A stretch of DNA of 53,189 bases, from positions 1-53,189 of the forward strand of contig JASJCQ010000022.1 of the NCBI GenBank assembly GCA_030065915.1, given 5' to 3'. Positions 25,164 to 32,365 of the stretch are shown here, in pieces (position 1 is the first letter of the stretch; the number at the start of each line of letters is the position of its first letter). Position numbers and translations under genes: made by a program. This DNA is from Woeseiaceae bacterium. Its GTDB lineage: Bacteria > Pseudomonadota > Gammaproteobacteria > Steroidobacterales > Woeseiaceae. A model generated the notes under the pieces. It was not told the origin of the DNA and searched no databases. It worked only from the letters and a program-made list of their open reading frames with translations.

Positions 25164-25700
25164 ATGGAATTAGAGACTTCTACAGGGGAATACAAGAACT
25201 ATAAGTGGCTAGCCTCGCGCAAGGACATATCTCCTCTGGCAAGCCTTGTCTCTCGTAGTCATGTCGGCTCCTCGCTCTACATCACGGCCTACGATAGTGG
25301 CACCCTTGCGCCGCTAGATGGGGAGTATGGTGTTGGCTGGAGGTACGAAGGATCGGTAGCTATCAGTCCGCCACTTTCTGAATCTGTATACGTACCGGAG
25401 GATGAGTTTGAAGAGTGGTATCTGTATGAATCTCCTAACCAGTCGCTAGCGCAAATCGAAGTATTCGTTAACTACGGCGGATTTACGGTCGAGTCTCCAG
25501 ATAGCCTTCTTCAAGATCGTGACCCAACCTGGGACAGGAGGGCGTTTGAATTCTTGGAACCGATCCAAGACCGCTTCTGGGCTCAGGTCGATAAGCTCGC
25601 CCCTGACTCGTATATTGCAACAGGTGACGTTTTCGTCATTGTCACGAAAAATCGTGCCTTTTGGCGTAGTTTGCAACAGCATGTTGCTAGCAGATTGTGA
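25164..25700 (+). CDS. Hypothetical protein (cassette 7)
   Basis: The 178-residue product begins MELETSTGEYKNYKWL; two codons further up an in-frame TTG could also start it. It has many aromatic and acidic residues (VPEDEFEEWYLYESPNQ, VFVNYGGFTVESPD) and a C-terminal helix pair. No signal, membrane span or known motif. The body of the gene has visibly lower G+C than the core genes nearby, as expected for recently acquired DNA. Function unknown. Confidence 0.6.
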   Translation: MELETSTGEYKNYKWLASRKDISPLASLVSRSHVGSSLYITAYDSGTLAPLDGEYGVGWRYEGSVAISPPLSESVYVPEDEFEEWYLYESPNQSLAQIEVFVNYGGFTVESPDSLLQDRDPTWDRRAFEFLEPIQDRFWAQVDKLAPDSYIATGDVFVIVTKNRAFWRSLQQHVASRL

Positions 25701-25780
25701 ATGTCCGCTTATGGCCGCAAGCCGCCGCCGAGGCGTTTTGAGCTAAACTGACGGCTTCTGACCCCAAGCAGCCATCAACA
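25701..25780 (+). repeat. Boundary element copy 7
   Basis: Half-site I (TGTCCGCTTATGGCCGCAAG) follows the TGA after one A. Half-site II (GGCTTCTGACCCCAAGCAGC) ends just before the next ATG. The GCTT cores are 47 nt apart and the spacer is CGTTTTGAGCTAAACTGAC. This is the reference copy for the consensus. Confidence 0.78.
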
Positions 25781-25784
25781 ACTG

Positions 25785-26252
25785 ATGATTGAAGGACGTC
25801 GTGCGATATTCATACTATTGATCGCATCCTGCGTTGAGTCAGGGTGCGCTCCCTCCGATACTCGCCCGCCTGGCTCACATATCCAAATTGAATACTCAGG
25901 CAACTGCCTAGTCTCCTGTGGCTTCTACACGTTGGAGATCAGCGACGTTGGAGTTGTTAAATTTACACCAGTGGACGATGTCGCAGAGAATCGGTTTCGC
26001 CCTAAGAGAAAGCTTTCAGAGCGTGACATAACCAAGTTATTGGCATTGATTCAAGAATCAGACTTCTTTCAGCTTGAGGAACAACGACATTGTGAGTTTC
26101 TGATCGAAGATGAAGTCAGCTTTACCTATACCGTTAGCACTGAACAGGAGCGCCGCTCACTCACGCGACACTATGGCTGTACAGATTTGTCGAGAGATGC
26201 GGTTTATAGTCTGTTTGAGGAAACCGCCAAGCTTGTCAGTCTTCAGAGATAG
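25785..26252 (+). CDS. DUF6438-like lipoprotein (cassette 8)
   Basis: A 155-residue protein with an N-terminal signal whose hydrophobic run ends ESGC, a weak lipobox (Glu at -3 is not optimal). The mature part resembles DUF6438: IQIEYSGNCLVSCGFYTLEI near the start, then a helix with LLALIQESDFFQL, and a terminal helix YSLFEETAKLV. The paired cysteines NCLVSC are a family hallmark. It is probably exported and attached to a membrane. Function is unknown. It is the last unit before tRNA-Ser. Confidence 0.65.
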   Translation: MIEGRRAIFILLIASCVESGCAPSDTRPPGSHIQIEYSGNCLVSCGFYTLEISDVGVVKFTPVDDVAENRFRPKRKLSERDITKLLALIQESDFFQLEEQRHCEFLIEDEVSFTYTVSTEQERRSLTRHYGCTDLSRDAVYSLFEETAKLVSLQR

Positions 26253-26336
26253 GTCCGCTTCTGGCCGATAGCTGCCATTCATGTCGCTCTGTATAACTCG
26301 TCTAGAACGGCTGCTCTCGGGGAATGCAGACCCCCG
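26253..26336 (+). repeat. Boundary element copy 8 (right end)
   Basis: Half-site I (GTCCGCTTCTGGCCGATAGC) starts immediately after the TAG stop. Half-site II is weak (ACGGCTGCTCTCGGGGAATG) and its spacing is longer. This is the right edge, about 50 bp from the 3' end of tRNA-Ser(CGA). Confidence 0.6.
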
Positions 26337-26385
26337 AACCGTCAACGAATAAGCCTGCGTTGAACAGAAGCTCCGGCTTTGGAGG

Positions 26386-26476
<91 letters not shown>

Positions 26477-26518
26477 ATAACTGGTCACAAATTCTTAGCT
26501 GTCGCCCTCCGGGCGACT

Positions 26519-26688
26519 GTACACCTGATTTGATTCGGCTCGCCTTAAAGCGATCCTCACCCCGCCTTCATCGACAGTGCTAAGCAATCTGCTCCCGCTC
26601 AGCTTCTATCGGGCTGGGCGCCTACGGCGTCCTAAACGCTGTCGCGTCTAGTCGAATCAGGCCCGTTCGACCACTCCGGCACCTCTCC
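26519..26688 (-). pseudogene. Split partial copy of tRNA-Ser (CGA)
   Basis: Bases 26652-26688 repeat exactly the first 37 nt of tRNA-Ser(CGA), from the acceptor 5' strand to the anticodon loop. On the other side of an inserted stretch, 26519-26531 repeat the 13 nt that follow in the intact tRNA (anticodon 3' stem and start of variable arm). The rest of the tRNA is absent. It cannot make a tRNA. It lies immediately 5' of the intact tRNA gene. Confidence 0.85.
26532..26651. repeat. Multi-hairpin insert in the tRNA-Ser copy
   Basis: About 120 bp split the tRNA copy in its anticodon loop. It starts GATTCGGCTCGCC and ends GGCGTCCTAAACGCTGTCGC then GTCTAG. Several short hairpins can form, for example GCGCC-TAC-GGCGT and ACGC-TGTC-GCGT. 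A perfect GTCGCCC-TCC-GGGCGAC hairpin lies just outside at 26501-26517. A related element lies at 31820-31898 beside the other tRNA-Ser gene. Confidence 0.65.
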
Positions 26689-26835
26689 GATGCTCAATGC
26701 TTGAGTGGGGAACCGGATTCTACCGGGGATTTCGACTCGTCTGAAGCCCATTCTTGGATTGTAAGAAAAATGCACGCTCAAGAGGCTAGAATTCGGGATC
26801 AGTATCAGTCTCCTGACAAGGAAAGGACATCAGCA

Positions 26836-27621
26836 ATGAACAGAGCGATTCGTTTTGGCGCAACACTCTTGATAGCCGCGGCCTTCGCATTAGCCGGTCC
26901 CACGGCACAGGCAGACGGGCATGGCAGCAAGGAAGAGAAGGCCGACAAGCCCACCGTCCTGATCACGGGCGCGAACCGGGGCCTCGGACTGGAGTTCGCG
27001 AAGCAGTACGCAGCAGATGGCTGGCACGTGATCGGCACCGCCAGGAAACCGGAGCGAGCCGAGGACCTTAATGCACTCGATGTCGAGGTTGCCCAGCTGG
27101 ATGTTGCCGACGCCGACAGTATCGCGGCACTGGCGCAGTCTCTCGAGGGCCGGCCGATCGATATGCTGATCAATAACGCCGGTATTTTTCCTCGCGCCGG
27201 ATCGATCGACGAAGTCGACTTCGATGACTACATGCAGACCCTCGTCGTCAACACCGTGGGGCCGGTTCGCGTCACACGCGCCCTGCTGCCGCATCTCAGG
27301 AAAGGCGACAAAAAGACGATCGTGAACATCACTAGCCGCCTCGGCAGTATCGAACTGACCACGTCAGGCGTCTTTTACGGTTATCGTGAGAGCAAGGCCG
27401 CCCTGAACATGTTTACCAAGACACTGGCCGTTGAGCTTCAGCCGGAAGGCTTCACTTGCCTGACCGTGCATCCCGGTTGGGTGCAGACCGACATGGGCGG
27501 AGCGAACGCGAACCTGACGCCTGACGAGTCAATAAGTGGAATGCGAGCCACCATCGAAAAGCTGGGCCCTGCCGACACGGGAACCTACTGGTCCTACGCC
27601 GGCGAAGAGGTGCCCTGGTAG
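26836..27621 (+). CDS. Exported short-chain dehydrogenase/reductase (SDR)
   Basis: A 261-residue SDR. The ATG at 26836 has AGGAAAGGA upstream. Residues 1-26 form a Sec-type signal (basic start, LLIAAAFALAG, cleavage near AQA-DG). The Rossmann domain follows with VLITGANRGLGLEF, NNAG, a serine in NITSRLGSIE and the catalytic YRESK, the usual YxxxK. Classical SDRs use NAD(P) and are cytoplasmic, so an export signal is unexpected. Alternatively the hydrophobic segment could be a membrane anchor. Substrate unknown. The gene stands alone after the tRNA-Ser region. Confidence 0.82.
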   Translation: MNRAIRFGATLLIAAAFALAGPTAQADGHGSKEEKADKPTVLITGANRGLGLEFAKQYAADGWHVIGTARKPERAEDLNALDVEVAQLDVADADSIAALAQSLEGRPIDMLINNAGIFPRAGSIDEVDFDDYMQTLVVNTVGPVRVTRALLPHLRKGDKKTIVNITSRLGSIELTTSGVFYGYRESKAALNMFTKTLAVELQPEGFTCLTVHPGWVQTDMGGANANLTPDESISGMRATIEKLGPADTGTYWSYAGEEVPW

Positions 27622-27682
27622 CCGCCTAACCCGATGGGCCGGAAGCTGTGATTGACCCGTACCGTTGTGGCGCGTCTCGCCA

Positions 27683-28846
27683 GTGAGCAACAGCATCGAG
27701 GCGGTGGCGCCAGCGCGAAACTTCGCCATCGATCATCTGCGCGCGGCGATGATCTGCGTCGTGATGTTCGGGCATGCGCTGCTGCCCTACGTCACGGTGC
27801 CACGCCGATTCAAGGACCCGGCAACTCACGCCAGTTTCGACGTCGTTGCTCTGTTTCTCTATACGTTCGCGATGCCGCTGTTCTTCGTGACCGCGGGCTA
27901 TGCGGTCGCCGCACTGTTTACTCGCCGAGGCGCACGTGGTGTCTTCCAGAATCGGCTAAGGACGATTTTTTTCCCGCTGCTGATCGCCTACTTTCTGCTT
28001 ACGCCCCTAACTCGTGCCTCTTATCAGTTCGCGGCCACGGTCTCGACCAGTGGATCATTGCAGATGGGTATCGACGTGCTGCTCGCCGGCGACTGGATCC
28101 GATGGAGCAAGGCCTATCACTTGTGGTTCCTGGTCTCATTGCTGCTGTACACGGCGATGGCAATCGGGCTCAGGTATGGGGCGATAAGCATCGCGGCTGG
28201 TCTGTCGCAGCGCATCGCTGAGTCGAGCCGCGCGTTGTTCCAGCCGATTACCGGGCCCATTCTCCTGATCCTGATTGCCGCAGCGACACTGGTACCTGCG
28301 TATTCGCTCTACGACGGCGATGCGACGACCTTGCCGATGCAGTTGCACCTGTTCAGCTTTTTCATCGTCGGCTGGTTCCTGCACACACATCGAGACCGGC
28401 TTGATGACATGGCTGCAAGGCCGGGAGCCTACGTTCTGATCGCGCTGCTGTCATTGCCGGTAGCAGCGTGGTCGATGCGACTGCGCTGGTTCGCGCCGGA
28501 ACAGACGGACTGGTTCACCGGTGCGATCGCCGGCGTCAGCAGCGCCGGTGTCGTCGTGGGCATGAGCTTCGGCCTGCTCGGCTACTTCCATCGACGCTTC
28601 AGCGAGCAGCCGTCCCCGGTCGGGCAGTACCTGAGCGAAGCGTCTTACTGGATCTTCCTCATTCACCTGCCGTTGCTGATATTTGTCGGAGGCGCGTTGT
28701 CCGCAACAGCTTTACCGGCCACGATGAAATATCTGCTGACCGTCGCGATCGTCGTACCGGCGGTTATGGCGACGTATCATTTCGGCGTGCGAAATTCGGT
28801 GCTGGGTCGACTGTTGAAGGGCCGGCCGAAGGAAACCAAGAACTAG
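27683..28846 (+). CDS. Acyltransferase 3 family membrane protein
   Basis: About 387 residues and roughly ten membrane spans. The N-terminal IDHLRAAMICVVMFGHALLPY holds the conserved Arg and His of the acyltransferase-3 (OafB/OpgC-like) family, in which the buried His is catalytic. These proteins modify surface glycans, such as succinylation of periplasmic glucans or O-acetylation. The start is uncertain: GTG at 27683 or TTG at 27665; neither has a strong ribosome-binding site. The last residues are basic (LLKGRPKETKN). No glycan genes are adjacent. Confidence 0.8.
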   Translation: MSNSIEAVAPARNFAIDHLRAAMICVVMFGHALLPYVTVPRRFKDPATHASFDVVALFLYTFAMPLFFVTAGYAVAALFTRRGARGVFQNRLRTIFFPLLIAYFLLTPLTRASYQFAATVSTSGSLQMGIDVLLAGDWIRWSKAYHLWFLVSLLLYTAMAIGLRYGAISIAAGLSQRIAESSRALFQPITGPILLILIAAATLVPAYSLYDGDATTLPMQLHLFSFFIVGWFLHTHRDRLDDMAARPGAYVLIALLSLPVAAWSMRLRWFAPEQTDWFTGAIAGVSSAGVVVGMSFGLLGYFHRRFSEQPSPVGQYLSEASYWIFLIHLPLLIFVGGALSATALPATMKYLLTVAIVVPAVMATYHFGVRNSVLGRLLKGRPKETKN

Positions 28847-28884
28847 CTCGGCCTCTTGTAGAGCCACCGGGGCGCGGCCAGACT

Positions 28885-29238
28885 TCAGCCCCAACCAATC
28901 TCATCCAGATGATCGTCGTCTATGCCAAAGTAGTGAGCGATCTCATGGATCAGCGTCTTCTCGATCTCGATCAGGAGCTCGTCGTTGGGCAAGCCGAGCT
29001 CGAGATGCGGATTCCTGAAAATGTAGATGACGTCAGGCAGCTCACCAGCGTTGCCTGCCTCCCGTTCCGGTAGCGGGACTCCGACGTACAGACCTAACAA
29101 ACCCTGCCCGTCCGGGTCGTGATACTCGTCAGGTTCGTCGAGGACAATGACGTCAATGTTGTGCAGTGCCTCGTGAACCCATTCGGGTAACGCATCGATC
29201 GCGTCGTGAACAATGGATTGGAAAGCGTCGTGGTCCAT
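28885..29238 (-). CDS. Metallopeptidase family protein (zincin-like)
   Basis: A 117-residue protein with the zinc motif HEIAHYFGIDDDHLDEIG near the C-terminus, in which HExxH and a third His/Asp ligand are visible. The middle carries LPDVIYIFRNPHLEL. It matches the small zincin-like family (PF06262-type) found widely in bacteria with unknown substrate. MDHDAFQ at 29238 is the chosen start; six more codons are in frame upstream. It converges on the acyltransferase gene. Confidence 0.8.
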   Translation of the reverse strand: MDHDAFQSIVHDAIDALPEWVHEALHNIDVIVLDEPDEYHDPDGQGLLGLYVGVPLPEREAGNAGELPDVIYIFRNPHLELGLPNDELLIEIEKTLIHEIAHYFGIDDDHLDEIGWG

Positions 29239-29335
29239 GCGGGCAGTGGACCTCAAGTGAAGGTGTAGTGCAAATGAAGGAAGGGCCGAGTTAGGTTAGG
29301 CTCGACAAAGACAAACACAAGAAACGAGGCCGAGC

Positions 29336-29875
29336 ATGCAGATAACAGACGCACAGCGCGAAGACATCAGTCGAGATCTCCTCGAGATGTACCTGGCTAC
29401 GCTAGCTACTGTCCAAGGATTTCAGTTAATCCCGTTGCATTTCTTCCCTGAAAGGGGCGACCTCGTGGGGCCTGCAATTTCAGAGTTCCTGAGAGACTTC
29501 ACTACAGAGGAAATGGGCGATTTAGCCGAGTTTTTTCGAGGCTTGACCGAATTCCCTCGGGCACCACGACGAGAGGATCTGGTTCGGTTCATCGAGGCGA
29601 ATCCAGTTCGACTTCAGAACGCTGGATTCTATGGTGACCAGCTCGAGCTCAAGAAGGCCGTCGTCATGGAGCGCAATCGGCAAATGATGTCTGCGATATC
29701 TCAGATCGGCGACGAGGAAGCTCGTCCATCCGGTTTGTTCGTCTGGTCGATTAAGAAGTGGATCAAGACCATCAACAATTTCTTGTTCAGTCTCGTCAAG
29801 GCTATCGGCGTAGGAGAGGCTCTAAAGGAGCTAAAGGACTTTGTAGCGGAGGAAATTCCTGAAACGCACGACTAA
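29336..29875 (+). CDS. Hypothetical protein
   Basis: A 179-residue protein, strongly helical and amphipathic, beginning MQITDAQREDISRDLLEMY. The C-terminal part has FVWSIKKWIKTINNFLFSL, which could sit at a membrane surface. No known motif. ACGAGG lies about 9 nt before the ATG. It is a single gene between the metallopeptidase and the convergent ABC exporter, with composition close to the surrounding genome. No function can be given. Confidence 0.55.
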   Translation: MQITDAQREDISRDLLEMYLATLATVQGFQLIPLHFFPERGDLVGPAISEFLRDFTTEEMGDLAEFFRGLTEFPRAPRREDLVRFIEANPVRLQNAGFYGDQLELKKAVVMERNRQMMSAISQIGDEEARPSGLFVWSIKKWIKTINNFLFSLVKAIGVGEALKELKDFVAEEIPETHD

Positions 29876-29951
29876 ACGGTCGCAGAGGACTGATCTGTAC
29901 GTCTGGTTCGAATTCGTAGCGCAGAGCCCCTCGGCAATGTCGTTGTGGTCA

Positions 29952-31775
29952 TCAGGGAATGAACCCCCCGGACTGCCTGCGCCACAGGTCGGCGTAGAGT
30001 CCGTCTCCTTCGGCAAGCTCCTCGTGGCTACCCTCCTCCACGATGCGCCCCTTGTCGATGACAACCAGTCGGTCCATCGCCGCGATCGTGGACAGGCGGT
30101 GTGCGATGGCGATAACGGTCTTGCCTTCCATGAGTTGGAGCAGGTTCTCCTGGATGGCGGCCTCCACTTCTGAGTCCAGCGCGGAGGTGGCCTCGTCCAG
30201 CACCAGTATCGGTGCGTCCTTTAAGAACATGCGCGCGATGGCGATACGCTGACGCTGCCCGCCAGAGAGTTTCACACCGCGCTCACCGACATGAGCGTCG
30301 TAGCCTTTGCGCCCATGAGCGTCTTCCAGGTCGAGGATGTAGTCATGCGCATTGGCGCGTCGAGCCGCGTTCTCGACCTCTTCGTCGCTTGCGCCTTCAC
30401 GCCCGTAGGCGATGTTGTCGCGCACCGAACGGTGCAACAGAGAGGTGTCCTGCGTGACCACCCCGATCTGTGCGCGCAGGGACTCCTGCTGCACCTTCGA
30501 AATATCCTGCCCGTCGATGAGTATGCGCCCGCCTTCGAGGTCGAAAAGCCGCAGCAGGACGTTCATCAGCGTGGTCTTGCCCGCGCCGGAGCGGCCAACG
30601 AGGCCCACCCTCTCCCCGGGAGCGATGGCCAGGGAAAACTCCTCGATCACACCCGAACCCTTGCCATAGTGGAAGCTCATGCGATCGAACTCGATCGCCC
30701 CCTCCCTAACCACCAGTGGTTGTGCCTCCGGCGCGTCCGTCACTGCCTGCACCTGGGCGATGGTGTTCATGCCGTCATGGGCCGTGCCGATGGCCTCGAA
30801 CAGGCTCGACAACTCCCACATGATCCAGTGGGACATGCCGTGCATACGCAGCACCAGGCCCACGGCCACGGCCACGCCGCCGACACTGGTGGCGTCATTC
30901 AGCCAGGATGCGATAGCGACAAAGCCGACGCCGAACAGCAACAGTGCGTTGAGCACCTCGACGGACACCTCGATGCGAGTCGCCAGGCGCATCATACGGT
31001 GTACCGTGTCCATGAAGCCCTCCATCGACTCGCGTGCGTAGCGCTCCTCGCGGCCGGCGTGCGCAAACAGCTTGACCGTCATGATGTTCGTGTAGCTGTC
31101 TACAATGCGCCCGGTCATGACCGAACGCGCGTCTGCCTGTTCTTCCGCTACCTTGTTGATCTTCGGCAGGAGACGATAGAGGACCCCGATGTAGGCGAGC
31201 AGCCAGACGGCAAACGGCGCGGCGACCCAGGGGTCGAATGTCGCTACCAACAGCATCGCGCCAAAGAAATAGACAGTGACGTAAACCAGCACATCGAACA
31301 TCTTCAGGACTGCCTCGCGCACGCCCAAAGCAGTCTGCATGACCTTGGTGGCAATGCGCCCGGCGAACTCGTCCTGGTAGAAGCCAAAGCTCTGCCGCAG
31401 CAGGTAGCGATGCGCGTTCCAGCGAATACGCATCGGATAGTTGCCAAGTATCGTCTGGTGTTGGAACAGGCCGGCAAACAGTGCCATTAGCGGCAGCGCC
31501 ACCAGCACGACGGCAGCGATCAGGATCAGCTTGCCGCGTTCGCGCTCGAGAAACGTGGTCTTGTCGGCGCTCGACAGCCAGTCGATGATCTCGCCCAGGA
31601 AACCGAAGAGCAGCACTTCGACAGCAGCTACCGCAGCCACCAACAGCGACATGATGAAAATCCATGGCCATGCGCCGCGCGTGTAGTGGCGGCAGAACGC
31701 GACCAGCGTAGCCGGTGGCCGTGTGGGCGTCTCGGGCGGAAACGGTGGGAGGAGTTTTTCGAAGAAGGCAAACAT
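29952..31775 (-). CDS. ABC transporter, fused membrane and ATPase domains (MsbA-like exporter)
   Basis: A 607-residue half-transporter: six membrane spans over about residues 35-320 and an ATPase domain from about 360. The ATPase has GLVGRSGAGKTT, LSGGQRQRI, ILVLDEATSALD and the H-loop AIAHRLST. This is the layout of type-1 exporters for lipids, drugs or peptides that work as homodimers. The substrate is unknown. The gene is isolated, with a tRNA-Ser hairpin element upstream on its 5' side. Confidence 0.88.
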   Translation of the reverse strand: MFAFFEKLLPPFPPETPTRPPATLVAFCRHYTRGAWPWIFIMSLLVAAVAAVEVLLFGFLGEIIDWLSSADKTTFLERERGKLILIAAVVLVALPLMALFAGLFQHQTILGNYPMRIRWNAHRYLLRQSFGFYQDEFAGRIATKVMQTALGVREAVLKMFDVLVYVTVYFFGAMLLVATFDPWVAAPFAVWLLAYIGVLYRLLPKINKVAEEQADARSVMTGRIVDSYTNIMTVKLFAHAGREERYARESMEGFMDTVHRMMRLATRIEVSVEVLNALLLFGVGFVAIASWLNDATSVGGVAVAVGLVLRMHGMSHWIMWELSSLFEAIGTAHDGMNTIAQVQAVTDAPEAQPLVVREGAIEFDRMSFHYGKGSGVIEEFSLAIAPGERVGLVGRSGAGKTTLMNVLLRLFDLEGGRILIDGQDISKVQQESLRAQIGVVTQDTSLLHRSVRDNIAYGREGASDEEVENAARRANAHDYILDLEDAHGRKGYDAHVGERGVKLSGGQRQRIAIARMFLKDAPILVLDEATSALDSEVEAAIQENLLQLMEGKTVIAIAHRLSTIAAMDRLVVIDKGRIVEEGSHEELAEGDGLYADLWRRQSGGFIP

Positions 31776-31819
31776 GGGCGAAGTATATCGGGCGGATGGG
31801 CGCTTTAAAGTGGGGGATT

Positions 31820-31898
31820 GATTCAGATCGCCTTTGGGCGATCTTCACCCCTTCGGGGCGCCGGGCTAGCCGGCGTCCAAAATCGCGATGCGATTTTG
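31820..31898. repeat. Multi-hairpin element beside tRNA-Ser(GGA)
   Basis: Four consecutive hairpins: GATCGCC-TTTG-GGCGATC, CCCC-TTCG-GGGG, CGCCGG-gctag-CCGGCG (with neighbours) and AAAATCGC-GAT-GCGATTTT. It begins GATTCAGATCGCC and ends GTCGAACGGG. The order of hairpins, the GGCGTCC joint and the TCGAA right flank match the insert at 26532-26651. Confidence 0.65.
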
Positions 31899-31933
31899 TC
31901 GAACGGGCTTCTCATCCTCCACCGCTCTTCGGC

Positions 31934-32064
<131 letters not shown>

Positions 32065-32081
32065 GAATTTTGCTTGATTGC

Positions 32082-32360
32082 CTAGATTGTGCTGGGTTTG
32101 ACGACGTCGCCTTCCTGCAGGTACCGCGGCGGGATGTCCAGGCATGGCTGCCCGGGCTCTCTCGGCGGCGCCGGTGCAGCCGATGGGATGGGCATCTCAG
32201 CCAGCTCGTCCAGTTGCGTCAGGTCATCCGGTGCGACCACCCGCGGTGACTGCACCGCCTGCTGGTACAGCATAGGATCGTCGCAGGTCAGGTCGATCGT
32301 ACCGCCGCAGCCGGATGCGAAGAGCAGAGCCAGGAGTGTCAAACCAATATTTCTCATCAT
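32082..32360 (-). CDS. Small lipoprotein downstream of dapA (possible BamC-like fragment)
   Basis: A 92-residue lipoprotein: signal MMRNIGLTLLALLFASGC with lipobox ASGC, then an extended, proline-rich, probably unstructured mature part with LYQQAVQSPRVVAPDDLTQL. In enterobacteria dapA is followed by bamC (nlpB), and the BamC N-terminus is also an unstructured lipopeptide with similar spacing of Pro and acidic residues. This gene could be a BamC relative without the two helix-grip domains. It lies 5 bp downstream of dapA and is surely cotranscribed. Orthology to BamC is an inference from position and style only. Confidence 0.55.
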   Translation of the reverse strand: MMRNIGLTLLALLFASGCGGTIDLTCDDPMLYQQAVQSPRVVAPDDLTQLDELAEMPIPSAAPAPPREPGQPCLDIPPRYLQEGDVVKPSTI

Positions 32361-32365
32361 CTCTC

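Larger units (their letters stand above)
21952..26336 (+). other. Cassette-like array of eight single-gene units
   Basis: Eight short genes, all on the + strand, lie between the carboxypeptidase gene and tRNA-Ser(CGA). They are separated by about 85 to 150 bp that carry a recurrent two-part element. In the clearest cases the stop codon directly abuts half-site I (consensus GTCCGCTTnTGGCCG). Half-site II (GGCTTCTGACCCnAAGCAGC) follows 46-47 nt later, then the next start. The genes are unrelated to each other except for two VOC proteins, and have lower G+C than their neighbours. The layout is like an integron cassette array, but I find no standard attC core sites and no integrase in the window. 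Confidence 0.6.

Noticed and set aside
21952..26336. Classical integron with attC sites
   Set aside because: I looked for RYYYAAC/GTTRRRY core pairs at fixed places in the cassette boundaries and did not find a consistent set; no integron integrase is in the window. A distant variant remains possible.
26532..26651. Group I intron in the tRNA anticodon loop
   Set aside because: The position would fit, but the insert is too short and the conserved P/Q/R/S core is not visible; the tRNA copy also lacks its 3' part.
26652..26688. A second functional tRNA-Ser
   Set aside because: Only the 5' 37 nt plus 13 nt after an insert are present; T-arm and acceptor 3' strand are missing.
30291..31490. Long plus-strand reading frame opposite the ABC exporter
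   Set aside because: No recognisable protein pattern; the minus-strand ABC protein has all motifs.
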